Of a DNA stretch of 64,000 bases, positions 10,978 through 21,571 are shown one piece after another. The DNA is from Gentiana macrophylla. Its lineage: Eukaryota > Streptophyta > Magnoliopsida > Gentianales > Gentianaceae. Within the stretch, counting starts at the first letter, position 1; the number at the start of each line of letters is the position of its first letter. Where the stretch lies: positions 68,303,824 through 68,367,823 of the forward strand of contig CM047807.1 of NCBI GenBank assembly GCA_026214975.1, in the 5' to 3' direction. Under the pieces are notes generated by a model, which was given only the letters and a program-made list of their open reading frames with translations, did not search any database and had not been told where the DNA came from. Both the position numbers and the translations under genes were made by a program.

Positions 10978-12655
10978 AGAGTAGTACAGTGCGCAAGCCG
11001 TCCACGCGTCCAGCCTCTATCGATATCTACATGAACTCCTCACCGGAATCCTCCTTGGATTGCTATTGGAAAAACTCCGGTTGCTAGACCGGCCTTTGTC
11101 TCTCTCTAACTCTCTATAGGAAGCCCTCTATTTTACACAAGAATTATTAGCTCTTGCAATTGTGATGTACAAAAGGGCTTGACACCCACCTCTTATTTAT
11201 AGTGGATGGGCGCGCCTTAATAGAGTGGAGGAGAAGAAAATATTTTCCCAATAAAATAAGGAAAATCAATTAGATTGATTTATCTCTTTTCTTATAATAT
11301 CTTATATTAAATAAAATCTAAATAGGGCCAATATCTTATATTGATTATATTTATCTTATTACCATAAATCTATTTTTCCAAAATCAATTAATATCCAATA
11401 TTTAATATTATGGTAATCTTATTAATCAAAGTGCACAATCCAAGTGTATCTTATACACTTAAATGTGGCGCCCCAAATTTCCAATATTTGGCATCCGAAA
11501 TATTCTTTAATTAATATAATTAATATCTTGTATTTTATTTATTCATAATAAATAAATACCACCATATTAATTTACCACTATAACCTTTATAGTCTAGAGA
11601 TAAACTTTCCTTATTTGGTTATCAACTATAACCGCATTTTAATCCGACTCGATGTTCATATGTGTGTGACCCGATAGGCTTCCGAATATGTTGGCCGTAG
11701 ACACAAAGTGCAAATTACGAAAATGCCCTTTATTCCTAACGATCACGGGATAGCGTCTAGCAACACACCGTGACCCCCAATCATCAGAAGAGTCAAATGC
11801 AATGACTACTACCTTTCATGTGAAATAGTTACCGTGTAACTTACAATCCTATCGATGTAATAATATCCATATGATCGTATTTCGAGTGTCAATACATTAA
11901 CGATCGTATCTTATAATCTGGATATCAAGCTCTCTCGAAATAACACATTTACTCCCACTTTGCAAAGATTCACAAGAACAAGACATTCCTTATAAGAAGG
12001 TCAGTTCGGATATTCTCTCTCAATCATGGGATACGCGATTCCCGGATGACCAATCATGTATACTCCGCAAGCTTCAGTATCACACTCGATCACTACCGCA
12101 TTATCGCCCCATGGATAGGAGAAATATCAATAGTTCCAAAGCATGACAATCCACACCGTGATGCCATGAAGACTCCGGTCTAAAGGATAATTACACAACC
12201 GCCACATAGTGTGACACTTAGTGTAAGTGGGTCGACCTAACGTCGCATTCTCTAATACACGTCCAGTGCGGTCAAAGTGTCTCTACACTTAGATAGCGAG
12301 ATCTATCCCTATCTTGATGAGATATAGACATCCAATACGTGCTGAGTCCGATCGTTACTATCAATGTCCCATTTGTCAAGACACATACGACTAGAGACTT
12401 TTAAGTATCAAACTTATTAAAGTGATTAGAGATATCAACAACCATAATCACTATCATGGTTTCTCTATCACAGTTTGACACTAGGGACGTTACTATATAT
12501 ATATAGAACCAATAACATGAAGATAAACAATATATAATAACACAAGTGCTTTTATTAATCATAATAAAGTTATTACATGAACTAAAATAGATCAGAAATG
12601 ACCCGACCCGGTGGATCCGGTCCAACCCGATTCGATTTAGGACACCTATTCAACA
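10978..12655 (-). repeat. 3' LTR of family B (outer end truncated)
   Basis: This matches the 5' LTR at 23500-24320 in the same orientation, and further copies or pieces lie at 54403-54893 and 55535-55830. Its inner end reads CACCTATTCAACA on the + strand, followed by the polypurine tract complement. The TATA box is the complement of CTTATTTATAGTG near 11190-11203. The first 150 bp present in the right LTR (23351-23500, starting TGTTAGGAAATC) are absent here. The full LTR would be about 1.83 kb. Confidence 0.87.
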
Positions 12656-13349
12656 ATCTCTTACTTGGCCTAAAGCCAATCACCCATATTCTAAGCCCTT
12701 GCATGTGAACATGTTTCTCTTGCTTTGCTTGTGACAATGCCTTGGTTAACGGATCAGCTATGTTGTCATCCATGTGGACTTTCTCAATCTTTACATCTGC
12801 TCTATCAACTATCTCTATAATCAAGTGATAGCGCTGTAGAACGTGTTTGGACTTCTGATGAGACCTTGGTTCCTTTGATTGAGATATCGCCCCATTATTA
12901 TCACGATCTGGTGGCAATGGACATTCAATGGAGGAACCACACCAAGTTCGTGTGTGAACTTCTCATCCAAACATCTTTCTTTGCCGCCTCCGAGGTGCTA
13001 TGTATATTAAACTCACATTTGTAGAGTCCAGCGGTGAGTATCCTACTTGGAACTCTTCCATCTTACTACTCCGCCATTAAGCGTGAAAATAAATCTAGAC
13101 TGTGACTTAAAGTCATCCTTGTCAATTTGGAAACTGGCATCTGTATAACCGTGTAAAACTAAATCATTGTTCCTGAAAACCATGAACATATCCCTTCTAA
13201 TCGTCTTATATACTTGAGAATATTCTTGACTCGCAACCCAAAGACCATTACTGGATTGGACTGGTACCTACTAGTCATACTAAGAGGGTACGAGACATCG
13301 GCCTAGTGCACAACATGGAGTACATGATGGATCCAATAGCCGAGCGTAA
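12582..13349 (-). pseudogene. Family B RNase H and end of reverse transcriptase
   Basis: On the minus strand, IGSIMYSMLCTRP near 13300-13340 marks the RT/RNase H connection. SKEPRSHQKSKH and MDDNIADPLTKALSQ at 12582-12917 mark the RNase H end. Stops and frame changes lie between 12920 and 13250. The upstream half sits beyond element C, at 18443 and rightward, and the reading MSKV-SYA/IGSIMY rejoins once element C and one target duplication copy are removed. Confidence 0.85.
12656..12672 (-). other. Polypurine tract of family B
   Basis: The + strand ATCTCTTACTTGGCC is the complement of a purine-rich GGCCAAGTAAGAGAT directly next to the LTR, where plus-strand DNA synthesis would be primed. The related piece at 54890-54906 reads ATCTCCCACTTGGCC. 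Confidence 0.75.
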
Positions 13350-13354
13350 GAGAT
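13350..13354. repeat. Left target site duplication of element C
   Basis: GAGAT precedes the 5' LTR and pairs with GAGAC at 18438-18442 after the 3' LTR, with one mismatch. Confidence 0.7.
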
Positions 13355-13740
13355 CAGTGGCAATATTCACATCTGTGATAAGTCTGTGAGAGTTCAAAGA
13401 GTCTTCGACTCTCTTGAACTCATGTGCCGGATTTTCTGTGTACACTTTATTTATTTATAAAGAGACATATTAATTGTAGTACATATAAACAATTAATATG
13501 TCAAACTCTATTCATAGACATAGCCTTTACTCTAGTTCACTTTATGTCATAGACATTTATTATGTAAGAGACTAAAAGCATCTAGCCTCGTTTATAGCTT
13601 TTACTTTTCTATGAAAGGTCACTATCTTGTCTAGGACCTTTCAAACTCCTCAATTGTATCTACATATACTCCACATTATCAATGAATAAAAGATAAGTTG
13701 AAGTTTACTCTTGTGTTAACACATTCTCAAACTCTCTTCA
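13355..13740 (+). repeat. 5' LTR of element C
   Basis: This 386-bp repeat starts CAGTGGCAATATTC, where the 3' copy has TGTGGCAATATTC, and ends AACTCTCTTCA. A TATA-like TTTATAAAG lies near 13454. The first about 90 bp differ from the 3' copy at many sites, mostly around CTG/CAG, while the rest is nearly identical. Confidence 0.92.
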
Positions 13741-13753
13741 TGGTATCGGAGCC
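13741..13753 (+). other. Primer binding site of element C
   Basis: TGGTATCGGAGCC directly abuts the LTR and differs by one base from the usual initiator-tRNA-Met complement TGGTATCAGAGCC. Confidence 0.9.
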
Positions 13754-13800
13754 ATTTGTGTTCTAACTTTTTCCGCTGCAAAACTCATATTTAGAAGAAT

Positions 13801-14729
13801 GTCTTCCACATCCGACATTACTTCAACCTCAAGAGACTCTCGTGACCTCGGTGGATAGAGAGTCTTGACAACTCCTCTTCTTATACAAACCATAGACTTG
13901 ATGGTAACAACTATCTCATTATGGTCAAGGTCTATGAAAATGTACATTTCGGACAAAGTAAGATGGGATACTTATGCAGGAACAAAACACACTCTTTGGC
14001 CGACCCGGTTTTGAAGCATGGGACACAACAAATAATCAACTCATGACCATCCTCACGAGGTCAATGACAAAAGAGATAAGTGAAAACTTTATGATGTATA
14101 ATCTGCCAAAGAAATCAGGATAATGCCGTAGATCTTTACTCAAAGAAGGATAATACATCCGAGGTATATGAACTAAGCTCAGATTCAAACTTGCGAGCAA
14201 GGGATATGTCTCAGAACTCAATATTTCAATCAACTATCTAAGGCTTGGTAACACTTAGATATGTTAGAAACTCACTCATGGAATGATGTCAAGGATCTTT
14301 GCTCTTTATAAAGACATCATAGAAAAGAAGAGAGTATTCGATTCCTCATTGGGTGAATCCTACTCTTGATGATGTTAGAGGAAGAATTCTTGCCACCAAA
14401 CCTCTTCCAAATCTCAAATCCATGTTTGCCGAGGTCAAACATGAAGAAAAATAGGAGAAAAGTCATGCTTCAAATCCACTACCGACAACCCTCTCGAAGG
14501 TGCTTTGCCTCTGTGGTTCGGGGAAAGCGGCCGAGGTTCTTTGAGACATACAAGAAGCCTCACGAGAAAGCGGAAAAGCGTTACGTGATCACTTTGCAAG
14601 CGCACAAATCACACCAAGGACAATCTATTGGAAGCTCCATGGCAAGCCTAACTCCTCAAAAACCTCAAAACCTATCGGGGAAAGTCAAAGCGGATACATC
14701 GGTGAGGAGGAGAATGACAACCAGATGAA
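13801..14729 (+). pseudogene. Element C gag
   Basis: The likely start is the ATG at 13801 (MSSTSDITSTS). Frames then change, but the reading holds gag hallmarks: a NNYLIMV-type motif near 13910 for the LDGxNYxxW box, AWDTTN near 14015-14030, AVDLYSKKDNTSEVYEL near 14125-14175, and MFAEVKHEE near 14425-14445. The basic C-terminal stretch at 14366-14728 is open. No clear zinc knuckle is visible. It would form the particle shell. Several frameshifts and stops make it inactive. Confidence 0.78.
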
Positions 14730-14819
14730 TGCTCGATTTGTTTGCATTCAAAGCCTTCTGAATCAACAAAAGGAAGGTAGTCACTCTCTTGATGTTGCTA
14801 CTCATACTCATCTGAGTAA

Positions 14820-15860
14820 ATTCTACTCTTCCCTTAGCAATGAAACATGGATTGTTGATTAGGGCATCCTCCCATATGATGTAGTAATAAAACCTTATAA
14901 CCAACTATATGCCTTGTCACCAAATTCATAACATTAAAGCTGGCGATGGATCTATCTCTCGTGCAAAAGGTGTTGGAAATGTTAAACTCACTAATAAGAT
15001 ATGCCTACAGGATGTCCTATTTGTTCCAAACTTAGACCGCAATCTTATATCATCAAGTAGACTCACTAAAGATTTGAATTGGATTTGTTGTTTTTAAGGA
15101 AAATCAGTGCACATTCAGGATCCTACTTCACGAGGAAGTGATTGGGAAGGCTAAACCTTGCCTGGATTGTTTAGTCAACCTGCTGAAGACAGTAAGATCA
15201 AGACTGATACGCCTCGGCCAACTTTGCTCCCGGACTTTAGACAATATCATGTTATGGCATTATAGATTAGGACATCAAGTTTTGGTTACTTAAAATCTTT
15301 AACTCTGAATTGTTTAAAGGATGTAATCTGAATGACCTTCAATGTGATATTTGTCAATTTGCTAAACTTACAAAATCTGTGTATGCTAAATTACCTCATT
15401 TGCATTCCTCACCCTTCACCTTAATACACAGTGATGTGTGGGGACCCTCTAGGGTGAAAAGTATAACAGGGAAAAGGTGGTTTGTCACCTTTATTGATGA
15501 TCATACCAGGAACACTTGGGTTTTTTTTAATGAAAGACAAATCTGAAGTTGGCCCTATCTTTCAAGAATTTTATCATATGGTCTCCACTCAATTTGATAC
15601 TAAGGTCAAGATCTTAAAGACTGATAATGCTCTAGAATACTATGAGTCTAATCTCAGTACCTTCTTGACAGATAGAGGAATTGTTCATATCAGTAGTTGT
15701 GTGGAAACACCTCGTCAGAAATGGGGTTCTTGAGAGAAAGAACAGCACCTACCTGAAATGGCGAGATCAATCATGTTCACCACACATGTTCCTAAATATA
15801 TGTGGGGTGAAGCTATCTTGCTTGCAACTTATTTACTCAATGAGACTTCCCAGTGAGTGT
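14820..15860 (+). pseudogene. Element C protease remnant and integrase
   Basis: The protease active site appears as TWIVD followed directly by a stop near 14860, so the Asp survives but its Gly context is lost. The integrase zinc-binding part shows CDICQFAKLTKS at 15340-15376. The core keeps Asp in IHSDVWGPS (about 15431-15457), Asp in LKTDNALEYY (about 15615-15645) and Glu in VLERKNS (about 15727-15747, frame-shifted). VTFIDDHTRNTWVFF is clear at 15484-15528. At least two frameshifts (about 15530 and 15720) separate the catalytic residues. Confidence 0.83.
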
Positions 15861-16510
15861 TAGGTTTCAAAACTCCACTCCAAACCCTACGACCACACAC
15901 TCCTGCCATCATCTTGTTTCCCCGATTGCCTCCAAAGATCTTTGGTTGTCTTGTGTTTGTGTATATCCATGCTCAACACAGTAGTAAACTTGATCCTAAA
16001 GCTCACAAGTGCATTTTCCTAGGTTATGCAAAGGGACGAAAAAGGTTACAAGTGTTATTCCCTATTGAAAAGAAATTTTACACTTCTATGGATGTAAAAT
16101 TCTTTGAAAGGACCCCTTATTACAAAGAAACCTCTGAGCCATCCACCGATGGAAACACGATTGAAATTGACCTAAACCCCTTCCTCAAAGAAACTCTTAA
16201 CCTCAAAGAACCTCATCGATCCTCGGCGATGAACTTGATACCTGCTTGACTCTCTGACCTAATACTCCTCGAAGAACCTCCTGAACAAGAGTCTCTCGAC
16301 CCGAGCCCTCTCCGACCACAGAGCCCTCTCGACACTCGGCAATCTCACGGATCCTCGACACTCTGCGACATTGATGATAGGCCTATTGCTCTTAGGAAGG
16401 GAAAGAGATCATGCATTGATCACTCTATTCATTCTTATTTATCTTATGATAAGTTATCTCCTGCCTTTGCCATGTTTTCACAGGACACGGACTCTCACTC
16501 TATTCTAAAA
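15857..16510 (+). pseudogene. Element C integrase C-terminus and linker
   Basis: The open frame at 15857-16249 holds FGCLVFVYIH, HKCIFLGYAKGRKRLQVL and MDVKFFERTPYY, the conserved end of copia integrase. The following serine- and proline-rich linker has many repeats of TCTCGACA-like text up to about 16380. It joins the catalytic modules and has no enzyme function itself. Confidence 0.78.
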
Positions 16511-17290
16511 ATATTCAGAGGCCCTTCAAAATGATAAATGGAAGGCTTTCTTTATTAAAAGCAGATGATGACACTTCTCGGATAATCATACTTGGGATTT
16601 GACACCTCTCCTGGAGGCAAGAAGGCGATCGATTCTGCAGATGGTTATTCACTATAAAATACAATCTTGATGGCACTATTGACAAGTACAAAGCCGTTGG
16701 TAGCCAGGATTCACTCAAACTTATGGCATTGACTATAAGGAAACTTTTGCACCAGTGGCAAAACTCAACAACTTTGTCGAGGTTACGATCTCTCTAGCTG
16801 TCCAACTTGAGTGGCCTCTTCACCAATTGGACATCAAAAATGCTTTTCTAAATGGGGACCTCACTTTGAGGAGGTTTATATGAATGTACCTCTGGTTTTA
16901 TCAATCCTCATACTCAAGGCAAGGTGTGCAAGGCGAGGAAATCTCTATATGGCACTGAAGCAATCACCAAGGGCATGGTTTGGAAAATTAACAAGCTGTG
17001 GTCAAAGCTGGATATCACCAATGCAATTACGATCACACTATGTTCATCAAGACAACCAACCCGAGAAGAGGTCTATTATTATTGTCTATGTGGATGATAT
17101 CATCCTCACTTTGGAGATGACTCTCTTGAGATCCAACATTTGAAGACTCTGCTTGGCAAAGGTGTTTCGGTGAAAGACTTGGGTTTCTCTCAAATATTTT
17201 CTTGGCATGGAAGTAGCAAGAAGCAGACAAAGGCATTCTGTCTCCCAAAGGAAATATATCTGGATCTGCTTTGAAGGAAGCGGCATCTTT
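16511..17290 (+). pseudogene. Element C reverse transcriptase
   Basis: Conserved RT blocks occur in order but in different frames: LDIKNAFLNGDL at about 16829-16864, MALKQSPRAWFGKL at 16949-16990, and the catalytic IVYVDDIIL at 17080-17106. The fragment at 16811-17143 is the longest open part. The palm aspartates are present, yet frame changes near 16860, 16950 and 17110 exclude a working enzyme. Confidence 0.85.
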
Positions 17291-18010
17291 GGGGTGCAAA
17301 CTGCTATATCCTGTAGACCCCAGTCATACCACGCTACATGGTGACAACTGGCATGTCGAGGAAAGAACAATATCAAAGGCTTGTAGGGAAACTCATCTAC
17401 CTTTCCCATCTGAGACTGATGTGCATATGGTGTCGATCTGGTTAGTCGAGTTCATGCATTGCCCTCTTGAGCAACATTGGGATGCATAAATAGAATCTTG
17501 AGGTATTTGAAGTCTACTCCTGGCCAAGGGTTACACTTCACCAAGTCTGTGCGATAGATCCATCAAGGTCTACTGCGATCTTGATTAAGTTTGGATGCCA
17601 CATAGATAGAAGGTCGACCACATGCTCACATTCATCTATGTATGGGGCAATCTTGTTACTTGGAGGAGCAGAAACAACCTCTTTGTGTCTAGAAGCGATC
17701 TTGAAGATGAACTCAGGGCACTTGTCTTAGGCATTTGTGAAGCTCTTTGGCTCAAAAGAGTACTTCTTGAACTTCAGCTGACCTCTTGACAACTATCACA
17801 CTCTCTTTGTGATAATCACTCAAACACTATGCATGGCGAGAGGATCCAGTCCATCATGACAAAACAAAACATGTGGACATTGTGAGACACTTCCTAAAGG
17901 AAAAGATTGATGCCAAGATTATCCAGCTCAGAGTATGTTCCTCGTGAGACCAAAATGCAGATATTCTCACCAAAGCTATTCCACCTCTCATGTTCATTGA
18001 GACTAAGTAG
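17291..18010 (+). pseudogene. Element C RNase H
   Basis: After the connection region, RNase H signs include LKSTPGQGLHF at about 17508-17540, HHDKTKHVDIVRHFLKEKI at about 17848-17905, and DILTKAIPPLMF at about 17960-17996. Both frame and stop lesions occur, for example in the YxDxD box near 17575-17600. Confidence 0.82.
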
Positions 18011-18040
18011 CAAACTTGGTTGCATCAACATATCTGACCA

Positions 18041-18051
18041 GATTTGAGGGG
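18041..18051 (+). other. Polypurine tract of element C
   Basis: GATTTGAGGGG abuts the 3' LTR start TGTGGCAATATTC and is the expected plus-strand primer. Confidence 0.8.
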
Positions 18052-18437
18052 TGTGGCAATATTCGACATCTTGATAAGTCTGCTGAGGTTGAAAGAGGTC
18101 TTGAACCTCTTTGAACTCATGTGCGGATTTTACGTGTACACTTTATTTATTTATAAAGAGACATATTAATTGTAGTACATATAAACAATTAATATGTCAA
18201 ACTCTATTCATAGACATAGCCTTTACTCTAGTTCACTTTATGTCATAGACATTTATTATATAAGAGACTAAAAGCATCTAGCCTCGTTTATAGCTTTTAC
18301 TTTTTCTATGAAAGGTCACTATCTTGTCTAGGACCTTTCAAACTCCTCAATTGTATCTACATATACTCCACATTATCAATGAATAAAAGATAAGTTGAAG
18401 TTTACTCTTGTGTTAACACATTCTCAAACTCTCTTCA
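18052..18437 (+). repeat. 3' LTR of element C
   Basis: This 386-bp repeat begins TGTGGCAATATTC and ends CTCTCTTCA, followed by GAGAC, the right target duplication. Confidence 0.93.
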
Positions 18438-18442
18438 GAGAC

Positions 18443-19354
18443 CTTACTCATTTGCGCCCTTTCCTCCTCTGTCTTAGGACTCATTCCTTTCGACAAATAG
18501 ACCCCATATGACATTGGCAGCAATCCTCTTTTGGACTACTCCATGTTGAATCTCTTGACATCTTATACATATTGGTGGATTGTGATAGACCAAGAAACCT
18601 CTTAGATCTATCTCTATAGATCTTGATTACTAGAATATAGGCTTGCTCCACCCAAATCCTTTATGGAGAAGTTCTTGGATAACCAAGCTTTGGTATTGTA
18701 ACATAGGCACATCATTCCCCTATGAGCAATATGTAAATCTACATAAAGCACTAAGAACACAATGACACTCCTACTAACCTTCTTGTAAACACACAGGGCT
18801 CATCTTTGTGCTTGATAAAATCAAAGCTGTTTGATTATCTCATCAAAGCGAGGATTCCAACTCCGAGAAGCATGCTTTAATCCATAAATGGATCTTTGCA
18901 GTTTACATACCATCCTGGCGTCATTGGTTGTGAAACCCTCTGGTTGTGTCATATACACCTCCTGAGACAGGTTCCCATTAAGGAAAGCTATTTTCATATC
19001 CATCTGCCAGATTTCATAATCATGGTATGCTACAATAGCGAGCAAAGTTCTAATGGATTTTAACATGGCAACAGGCGAAAGGTTTCGTCATAGTCAACTC
19101 CTTGTCTTAACTTTTAACCTTTTCCACTAACCTAGCCTTGTAGGTAGTCACGTTACCGTCCATGTCGGTCTTTCTCTTAAAGACCCATTTACACCTATAG
19201 GAACTATTCCTTTAGGTGGATCAACTAAGTTCCAAACTTGGTTGACTTTCATGGATTCCATTTCAGAATTAATGGCTTCTAGCCATTTCTCTTTGTCATG
19301 CCTTAATAGAACTTCCTCATAAGTTCTAAGGTCCTCATCTTCTATGAGATACAT
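18443..19354 (-). pseudogene. Family B reverse transcriptase
   Basis: On the minus strand the RT runs from the N-terminal RHDKEKWLEAINSEMESMK and NQVWNLVDPPKGI (19148-19354) through QMDMKIAFLNGNL and LQRSIYGLKHASRSWN (18821-19066) to LSKNFSIKDLGEA near 18650 and RFNMEYSKRGLLPMS near 18500-18545. The YVDD box reads LYVDLHIAH near 18735, so the second catalytic Asp is lost. Frameshifts occur near 19140, 19075 and 18815. It ends at the element C insertion. Confidence 0.87.
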
Positions 19355-19369
19355 GCCCGTTCACCTTTC

Positions 19370-20240
19370 AAGTTTAGGCATTCCCAGGTGGATCTTAAAG
19401 GTGCTAGTGTGTCCACGGTAAAGGGTGGCGTCACATCTATATGTGGTGTCTCCTATACTTCCATCAACGGACTGTTATCCATAACGGTTCTCGAAATTCT
19501 TCAAGATCAATCTTACTCCCACTTGACCTATCTGAATAAACTCTTTCTCCGAAAGTGTCGATCCTGAAACAAACACCTTTTGTTCCTTAGGGTGGTAAAA
19601 TTGGTATCCTCTAGTTTCTCTAGGATATCCACGAATAGACATTTATGCGATCTAGCATCTAATTTGTCGGGCATCATATTCTTTACATAAGTCGACAACC
19701 CCAAGGTTTAAGATATGCGATTTGATTTCTTCTTAGCCCATTACCTCGTATGGTGTAGAATCAACCGTCTTTGATGGAACTCGGTTCGAGTGTATAGGAT
19801 GTGGTTTCAGAGCATACCCCAAAATGATTTTGGGAGAAGCTGCGTAGCTCATCATGGATCGTACCATGTATAACAAGGTATGGTTCCTTCTTTCCGATTC
19901 TGCTATTCATTTGAGGCATTCAGGAGTTGTCCATTTAGGTAGAATCTATTCTTCTTTAAGTAGTCTTGAAACTCCTATCTAGGTATTCACCACATCGATC
20001 GGATCGAAGTGTTTTGATTTTTTTACCTATTGTTTCTCCACTTCATACGAATTCCTTGAACTTTTCAAAGGCCTCGGACTTATACTTCATTAAGTATATA
20101 TAACCATAACGAGAATGGTCATCGGTGAAAGTGATAAAATAAAGTATCCTCCTTTGGCTTGAATTGACATTGGGCCACGTACATCGGTATGTATAAGCTC
20201 AAGAAATTCATTGGATCTTATCCTTTTTGCCATTGAAAGG
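19370..20240 (-). pseudogene. Family B integrase
   Basis: This is visible only in pieces on the minus strand: a KxWGxR block, the YSWISLRN equivalent of the FVGYPRET box near 19630-19650, and a VFVSG/FGER-like piece near 19550-19590. The related + strand copy at 52337-53092 preserves the same block much better. Heavy decay leaves no open frame above 60 codons. Confidence 0.7.
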
Positions 20241-20248
20241 TGACTTTG

Positions 20249-20437
20249 TCATCTTGCCAAGTAAACAAGCTTATGTATCAAATGATTAAATGTCGAAGTG
20301 GTCCAATAGTCCATATTTATGAAGTTTGGAAATGTGGTTTTATTTATATGGCCAAGTCTGCAATGCCATAAGTAGGATTCATTCAAGTCATTTGTTTTGG
20401 CTTTCTTGTTGTTCATATTAAGTACATCAACATTCAC
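20249..20437 (-). pseudogene. Family B GAG-pre-integrase domain
   Basis: MNVDVLNMNNKKAKTND and LWHCRLGHINKTTF are the His-rich zinc-binding start of the integrase module. The downstream Cys pair is not visible in frame. Confidence 0.82.
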
Positions 20438-20676
20438 ATCTAATAGGTAGAGACCATTGCTAAGTATGCGATTACCATAAAAATTCCATCACGTGAAAAG
20501 AACAACATTTATTCTCAAGCGTAAAATAAAATCCTTCAACATCCAATCTTTGAAATAGAAATGATGATCTTCGTAGAGCGGGGAACAAAATAACGACTAT
20601 TAAGTTCTAGTACTAGCCCGTTGGGCAATGAAAGAAAATAAACTCCTACGGCCAATGCGTGCTGCTTGCACCATTC

Positions 20677-20952
20677 TCAGCGCGTGGAGTCCACCTCTCC
20701 TTTCCTTAGTTCTCTAGTTCTTCTTAGTGCCTTCATATTCGTACGAATATAAGAACAACAACTAGTATCTAATACCCATTGGTAAGACTTAGAAGAAGCA
20801 ATATTGATCTCAAGCATAAACATACCTGAAGTTGAAGCATCAGAATGCTTCTTCTTGGTACTTAAGAAGCCTTTGCAGTTTCTTCTCCAATGTCCGGTCT
20901 CACCACAATGGAAGCAAGCATCCTTGGATTTATCTTTAGCTATCTTAAGCAT
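20677..20952 (-). pseudogene. Family B nucleocapsid knuckle and protease
   Basis: A complete CCHC knuckle, CFHCGETGHWRRNC, is followed by a Lys/Ser-rich spacer and the protease motif WVLDTSCCSYI. The active-site triplet reads D-T-S instead of D-T-G, which should inactivate the protease. The frame stays open from the knuckle to the protease start. Confidence 0.85.
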
Positions 20953-21571
20953 TGTCTTAGGTGCATCATTCGCCTTCTTGGACTCCTTTCCTGAAGTGAC
21001 CAGCAGTTTTCAACATGTTCAATAACTCCTCAAGGGAGCAATCTATCTTGTTCATGTGATAATTTATCACGAACTGTGAGTATTAGTCAGGTAGAGATTG
21101 TAGAATCAAGTCAATACTTAACTCTCATTCCAACTTGTGGCCCAGCTTCCTAAGCCTCTGTATATACCCGATCATTTTAAGCACGTGTGACCCCACAACA
21201 GTCCCGGATGCCATCTTACAACCAAATAGGGCCTTCAAGACCTCGTACCTCTCAGTGTGAGGCTGATAAGCATAGAGTTCCTTTAGGTGAACCATGATTG
21301 AGTAGGTGTCTGTGGACTCATGCTGTTTCTGCATTTCAGGTGTCATAGAAGCAAGCATGATACATGTAGCATCGATCTTGTCGACCACGGTGCTTGTTGT
21401 ACTTCTCGAGCGACATCTGCGGCCGGGCCTTCTGTGGGCTTTTCCGGTGGGGCCTCGCGTCCAAGACATAGCTAATCTTTTACGTGCCTCAAAAGCGATT
21501 TTGAGGTTTCTTTCTAGTCGAGAAAGTTGGTTTACGTCAAGCTTATTATCGATGATAAAGCGAAGGTTCAA
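20953..21571 (-). pseudogene. Family B gag capsid (UBN2)
   Basis: The open frame at 21125-21571 starts MNLRFIIDNKLDVNQ and continues with CIMLASMTPEMQKQHE, MVHLKELY, TERYEVLKALF and HVLKMIGYIQRL, the signature blocks of plant copia gag. An apparent insertion (RGPTGKAHRRPGRRCRSR) sits where the VVDKIDAT block should start directly. The frame breaks near 21125. It would form the particle. Confidence 0.85.

Larger units (their letters stand above)
13355..18437 (+). mobile_element. Element C, compact copia element inserted in family B
   Basis: A 5,083-bp element with two LTRs of 386 bp each, a primer binding site touching the 5' LTR, a polypurine tract touching the 3' LTR, and gag-protease-integrase-RT-RNase H in one direction. 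Removing it restores the family-B reading across the RT/RNase H border. The last about 290 bp of the two LTRs differ at only a couple of places by eye, so this is among the younger insertions, although its coding region is already broken. Confidence 0.93.
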
